From Nemertoderma westbladi (Eukaryota > Xenacoelomorpha > Nemertodermatida > Nemertodermatidae), in contig JAUCBJ010002916.1 of the NCBI GenBank assembly GCA_032718475.1, positions 1 through 34,078 on the forward strand: a DNA stretch of 34,078 nt, read 5' to 3'. The notes beneath the pieces were generated by a model. It had not been told where the DNA came from, did not search any database, and worked only from the letters and a program-made list of their open reading frames with translations. Of the stretch, positions 29,390-34,078 are shown piece after piece (position 1 is the first letter of the stretch; the number at the start of each line of letters is the position of its first letter). A program made the translations under genes and the position numbers.

Positions 29390-31339
29390 CTATTTACTAG
29401 CATTTGTTGGAGACTTGTAATCTCCAGACTTGTTTCGCGTCTCTTCAAGAAGTACGAGACGTTGAGTCGGTCTGTCTACTGTACGACCGTCAATTGTCCG
29501 TACAGTCACAGTTCTTGTCACTCCATCCATAGATGGATGTGTATCTAAAATTACACCTGTTATCCAGAAGCGTCTTTTTAGATTCACTTCTGCCAACAGC
29601 ACGTGATCTCCCGGCTTTAAAGCTCGAGTATTCTTGTACCAAGTTGTTCTGGCAGAAATAGAGGGCAAATAATGATTTTGCCATATTTCCCAGAATTTGT
29701 TAGCCAGTAGTTGCGTGATTTTCCACGCTTTTCTACCGTAGCTATCGCCTTCTATTGGAATAGAAATAGGCGTTAATGTAGTCGGTGCCTGCATTAGCAG
29801 GTGTGTCGGTGTTAAAGCAAACTGGGATTGTTTGTCGTCGGGTACTAATACTATTGGTCTAGTATTTAGTATTGCCTCGATTTCAACAAACAATGTTGTC
29901 AGTTGGTCGTCTGTCAAAATGTGGTTTATAGGAATTACTTTTGCCATGGCTGTTTTTATAGATCTAATCAATCTCTCCCAGACTCCGCCTCTCCATGGAC
30001 TATCTGGAGGATTAAACTTCCAAACAATCTTGTAAGGACGTAGTTCGTTTGAGATTTGGTCATGATCTAATTTCTTAAAGGCTCTAGCAATTTCATTTCG
30101 AGCACCAACAAAGTTTGTACCTTGGTCTGAGTACAAGCATTTCACTAGTCCGCGTCTAGCGATAAATCACCGCAATGCTAGTATAAAGGCGTTGGTGGAA
30201 AGATCCATCACACGTTCAATATGAACTGCCCTACTGGACATGCATGTGAAAATCAGTCCCCAGCGTTTCACTAGTATACGTCCATGTTTCGTATGTATGG
30301 GACCAAAGCAGTCAATTCCAGTCTCTGTGAAGGGTGGTCTGAATGCCTGTAGTCGTGCTTGTGGAAGTTCACTCATTTCTTGAGTACTTATTCTAGAATA
30401 TACCTTCTTACAAATAATACACATACGTGTCACTGAACTTAGCGCTTTACTGGGTCTAATTAATACAAATCTTGTACGTAAGTATGAAAGACAGTGGTGT
30501 CTTCCAGCGTGTTTCAGATGTAAATGTGCGTCCAGTATCATTGCACGTTGTAATTCGTGATGTTGTGGTATTATTATTGGGTACCTAAAATCAGTATTAA
30601 AGTCAATGTTTTGAAGCCGAGATTTATGACAAATTAAGCCATTATAAATTATCGGACTCCAACTCAGTATTGGTGACGACTTGATTGGTTGACCTTGACT
30701 TATAGATGTGAATTCGCGTGCGAAATATCGCAATTGATAATGGCGAATTAATTTAATTTCACATCTGTCAATCTCAGTCAATGTGAGTCGACGTGTAAAG
30801 TCGCGTTTGCCTTTAACGTATTGTACAAAACGTACAATCCACGCTAATTTTCGGCACGCATTGGTCCAAGAATCTGTCAGGTTTACAATGCGGTCGACGT
30901 AAGTATTTATGACGTCATCAGGTAAGTCAATGGAGAATTTGGAAGGTTTTGTTTTACTAGATGGGCCCACGAGTCCGCCGGTAGGTATTCCCTTGTTGAC
31001 TGTTGATCCGTCCGGGTCTACAAGTAATTTGTCCTTCTTCGTCTTCTTACCTTGATTGTCAGTACTTTGTGTGTCGATCCCTAATGGTGGTTTTAACTCT
31101 ATGGGATCACTGGGTTTCGGTAAATTTATTTTTGTGCCGATATTAATCCCAGGTCTCACCATAGGTTGTAAGGTTGGTATGTCTCTTGAGCGTAAAGTAA
31201 CACCTGTATTTACATTTGCGTAAGTACTACCCACATCTGTAATACATGAGGTTTCACTGTACTTATGGTTACTCAAGGGTGTCAAGTTTGGTAGTTTGTC
31301 AATAGAAGGCCGCTCCAATAGGGAAACTACGGCTTTACT

Positions 31340-31535
31340 ATGTGTCGCTACGTTACTAATGTCTGGTAGAACATCTTGTGAAATGTCTGGTAAAATGTTT
31401 CGCGGAACATCCGGTGAAACGTCTAGTGACATGTCTGGCAAAATGTCTGGTTGGCCGTCTGGTAATGTGTCTGGTTGACCGTCTGGCGATACGTCTGGTA
31501 ACATGTCTGGTTGACCGTCTGGCGATACGTCTGGT
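31340..31535 (-). repeat. Pro-Asp-rich tandem repeat in the RNase H/integrase linker
   Basis: Short imperfect units encoding variants of GQPD(M/T/I)LPD and VSPD repeat about ten times. It is a flexible, disordered linker; slippage in the DNA repeat probably varies its length between copies. Confidence 0.8.
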
Positions 31536-31537
31536 TG

Positions 31538-31558
31538 AGAAAGGCTCGCAAGTCTTCC
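31538..31558 (-). other. GRLASLS motif copy e, RNase H/integrase junction
   Basis: Encodes A-GRLASLS-QP in the pol frame, between the lysine-rich linker and the Pro-Asp repeat, a domain junction. Confidence 0.78.
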
Positions 31559-31938
31559 TGCCCTAACGTTGTGAGTTATATTCTTCCATTTCGCCTTTGG
31601 TTTCTTCTTAAGTTTCGCCGTTGTCTTTTTCTTTGCTTTACCTTTCTTTGGTTTTTTAATTTCGGCGTCCTTAGGAATAGTATTAGACTTGTTATCGTAT
31701 AGTGGCGGCCAATGTTGTGTTGCTCTTTGTAAGAATTGTGGTCCGTGTTGCCAAAATTCCTTGTTTTCCGGTTTACAGAATTCCTCACGCATCATTCCTC
31801 GCGACGCAATATCAGCTGTATTTTGTGGTGCGGGACAATGTCGCCAATCTTCCTTTATTGAACGGTCTAGAATTTCTGCACGACGGTTAGCTACGAATGT
31901 CTTGAATTCAAGTGTGTCGTTGTTTATATAAAATAAAA

Positions 31939-33135
31939 CTAACGTCGCGTCAGTCCAATAAAATATCTGTAAACTGTAAACTGTAGTTCAGTCTGTATGA
32001 GGTTTACAATTGTCGTTGACAGAGTTGCGGCTTGTAGCTCAGCGCGTGGTGTCGTCATATACTTAGTAGGCATTGTTTTAGCCTTAGAAGTAATGAGCGA
32101 TACATCAAACTCATCTGAGTCTACTTGTCTGCGCAAATACGCTGTCACACCAAAGCCGTTGTCACTGGCGTCGGAAAAACAATGTAATTCTAAGTTGTCA
32201 GGAAATGTCGTCTGTAATGGAAAGTACACCCGGGGTATGGAATAATCCTCTAGCGAAGATAATTGCGCCTCCCAAGTCTTCCATAAGTCCACTTGTTCGG
32301 ATGAGATCGGTTCGTCCCATGTCAGTCCATCTTTCCAAATACTGCTCATATATATTCTTGCTTGCAGTATTATTGGGCTGATGAAACCTAATGGATCGAA
32401 CAGTCTACTTAGTTTCGACAAGCAAGACCTCTTTGTCAGAGAATCCCCTTCAGCGTCCAGTTTTACTTTCACTCGAAAGTTGTCTGTGTTCGGGTCCCAA
32501 AATAGTCCCAACACCTTGGTCGTCGGCAGTGGTTCGAACTCTAAGTCAATGTCACCATCCCCACGTTCAGTCGTTTCGAATGAATTTACTAATTCGGCAC
32601 TGTTTGAGGCAAACTTGGTGAGGTTAAAACCTCCGCCTGCTAAACAGTCCCGTAATTGATGTGCTATTGTTATAGCACGTTCTACTGTGTCACAACTTTG
32701 TAATCCATCGTCCACATAAAAATCTCGCTCTACGATCTGGATTACCTCTGGGTCATATTTATGTTTCTGATCCCTAACGGTTTGTTTTAGGGCGTACATA
32801 GTGCAGTTTGGGCTATCCCTGGTACCGAAAACGCGAACTTGCATTTGGTAAGTCGCCGGTGGTTGACTTAAGTCTCCATCCGGGTACCAGAGGAACCTCA
32901 AACTGTCTCTGTCTCGCTCTAACGCTCGCACTTGGTGAAACATCGCTTCTACGTCACAAGTAAATGCTACTTGGCGCTGACGGAAGCGCATAATCACCCC
33001 CATGAGATAATTATTCATGTTTGGTCCATCCATCAACTCACTATTGAGAGACATTCCCTCAAACAGAGCCGCGCAGTCATTGACTACACGTACTTTGTCT
33101 GGTTTATCGGGGTGTCTCACGTAGTGATGTGGCAA
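31939..33135 (-). pseudogene. Reverse transcriptase core and start of RNase H
   Basis: Frame with LPHHYVRHPDKPDKVRVVND, the motif A region (AFTCDVEAMFHQV), the FGTRDSPNCTMYAL block and the catalytic FYVDDGLQSC (about 32704-32721). Further on are LSRLFDPLGFISP, FSDASDNGFGVTAYL and KTMPTKYMTTPRAELQAA, the start of RNase H. These BEL/Pao landmarks are all in order, and YVDD is intact. The frame is entered by a frameshift near 33125 and left by another near 31970. Confidence 0.85.
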
Positions 33136-34078
33136 GTAGTAGGTACAATCTCTGGGTTAGTCATTCTGATAGCATATCCTTTCGTCAAATACGTCTCCAT
33201 CTGAGTATTGTACTGCAGATGGGCTTTCTCGTCCTTTAATAAACGTTGTCGTATTGAGTGTAACCGTCTTAAGGCTAGCGGATAGTTATTTGTAAGTTTA
33301 GGACGTTGGTTACGCCATAGCATCCCTACCTCATAATGTCCGTCTTTCGTCTGGCGGATAGTATCTTCCATGATCTTTAAAGATTGTTTATCTTGTTCCG
33401 ACATACATGGTTCGTAACTACCAGGTTCGGCTGTGTCTTGTTCCAACCACCTGATAGTTTTCTCTGTTAATTCCTTGTCCAGTGCAGCTTGTTCCACTTG
33501 ATGATTTCTTAACGCGTCTTCATCGACGGGCGTTGTTGAAGTTATTGGTTGAGGTAGACTCACAAGCCTTCCGGCGTTATCATCTATCGTTGATGGAACC
33601 TCTGCCTGACTCCGCTCCTTCTCAATCTTTATACTAACCTTGTGGATAGGCTGCTCTTTGTGACTTATCGTACGCGCTACACACGTCGTACTTGTAACGT
33701 TATCGTGTTTTGTCGAACATAGTGTAGTATAGTCCTTGTTGTGTGAAAAGGAATGAGTCAAAGTTGTAGTTAATAAACTACATGTACTTTGTACATCGTC
33801 TTCCTCATCACTTATATCTAGTGTGCGCACAGGCGCTCGAGTATACCAACCTATTGGAGTTCGACAGGCGTATGCATTTCCTGCTACGACTACCGATGGT
33901 CTGGTTTCCCACACTTGATGTAAGTTGAATTGATCTGTCCCGATCAGCATTGCTACTGATCTATAGTTGACAGGACATTCAGGTACACCAAGGTGTCTGA
34001 AATACTTACGGTCCTCTAAGGATTGTTCCGGCACTGGACCCAGTAGGTTACTAAAGTCTGTGGCGAACTGGGCGTTGA
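33127..34078 (-). pseudogene. Protease end and N-terminal reverse transcriptase, partial at window edge
   Basis: The frame is open to the window edge. It starts with PVNYRSVAMLIGTDQFNLHQ and GNAYACRTPIGWY, the conserved C-terminal part of the BEL/Pao aspartic protease region; the catalytic Asp would lie outside the window. A polar linker with AGRLVSLPQP (33552-33572) follows, then WLEQDTAEPGS, YEVGMLWRNQRPKLTNNYPL and ALRRLHSIRQRLLKDE, the N-terminal lobe of reverse transcriptase. The frame breaks near 33125 by a one-base shift. Confidence 0.8.
33552..33572 (-). other. GRLVSLP motif copy f, protease/RT junction
   Basis: Encodes A-GRLVSLP-QP between the protease end and the reverse transcriptase. 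It is closest to copy e in flanking residues (both A-...-QP) but uses different codons. Confidence 0.78.

Larger units (their letters stand above)
29390..31975 (-). pseudogene. RNase H end, linker and integrase, with internal TGA
   Basis: The frame begins within RNase H near 31975 (YWTDATLVL, FVANRRAEI, ADIASRGM), passes a lysine-rich linker (KKPKKGKAKKKTTAKLKKK) and the GRLASLSQP motif, then a Pro/Asp repeat, then integrase. Integrase parts: zinc-binding HLKHAGRHHCLSYL...MCIICKK, catalytic Asp in GIDCFGP (about 30312), catalytic Asp in SDQGTNFVG (about 30125) and Glu in WERLI (about 29974), so the D-D-E triad is kept. A C-terminal domain follows (LKPGDHVLLAEV, TVRTIDGRTVDRP). TGA at 30167-30169 splits the catalytic core between ILALR and FIARRG in the same phase; an Arg codon CGA changed to TGA would explain it. 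Confidence 0.82.
29390..34078 (-). mobile_element. BEL/Pao-type LTR retrotransposon pol region, degenerate, open at window edge
   Basis: Read leftwards, the order is protease end, reverse transcriptase, RNase H, integrase, the BEL/Pao and Gypsy order. The RT block (YVDD), the protease-end sequence and the integrase C-terminal domain fit BEL/Pao best. Two frameshifts (near 33125 and near 31970) and one in-frame stop (TGA 30167-30169) disable it. The 5' part, including gag in a standard element and the 5' LTR, would lie right of the window. Whether the gag-like frame and LTR-like region at 23.5-28.7 kb belong to the same insertion is inferred from shared strand and shared GRLxSL motifs. Confidence 0.8.

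Noticed and set aside
31296-31566. Plus-strand frames opposite the pol linker
   Set aside because: They are the antisense of the Pro-Asp repeat in pol.

Overview
The window is eukaryotic, repeat-rich, AT-rich animal DNA. It has degenerate multi-kilobase elements, spliced-looking reading frames, poly(A) signals, an RTE-like non-LTR retrotransposon, a BEL/Pao-type LTR retrotransposon and several DNA transposons with intact target duplications. No conserved single-copy host gene is visible, so the species cannot be fixed. The mixture, and the type of gene at the left end, fit a marine invertebrate; that is an inference from family knowledge. Almost everything here is mobile DNA or a relic of it, and the layers can be ordered by what interrupts what.

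Layout. 1-5329 (+): a broken gene of an unnamed invertebrate protein family, with two zinc-binding modules, a PIN/FEN-nuclease-like block (EAD...SNDTN) and a C-terminal tesmin-like CXC cysteine motif. It carries in-frame stops and frameshifts, and is split by a 707-bp terminal-inverted-repeat transposon (1228-1934) whose exact removal restores the frame. 5330-10107: mostly non-coding, with a ~240-bp palindrome (6141-6380), a small coding relic (7760-7954) and an 852-bp hAT-type element (8878-9729) flanked by the 8-bp duplication GTATTCGT.

10108-16151 (+): a LINE fragment split by a 4971-bp DNA transposon (10510-15480, TA duplication, ends CCCTGCAAACA). That transposon has 60-bp subterminal repeats, a degenerate spliced protein gene and several internal palindromes. 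16452-19556: about 103 copies of a 30-bp minisatellite with higher-order structure. Its reading frames are open in four of six frames and are not evidence of coding. 20563-22990 (-): a second copy of the same LINE, with a long intact frame covering the end of the endonuclease and the whole reverse transcriptase.

23555-34078 (-): a BEL/Pao-like element read leftwards. The protease end, reverse transcriptase, RNase H and integrase (34078 to 29390) carry two frameshifts and one in-frame stop. About 0.9 kb downstream lies a single 3.7-kb frame with three internal stops that encodes a CCHC zinc-knuckle, gag-like protein (28729 to 25010). Further left are A-rich tandem repeats, a tRNA-like sequence and an LTR-like promoter with three CCAAT boxes, a TATA box and a poly(A) signal.

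The most unusual signal is a 21-nt motif encoding GRL[A/V]SL[S/P] in six places from 24443 to 33572. Two copies lie at domain junctions of pol, one inside the gag-like frame and three in flanking DNA. It may be a polyprotein-processing site or a nucleic-acid signal of this element. A gag-like frame downstream of pol is also not the usual BEL/Pao order.
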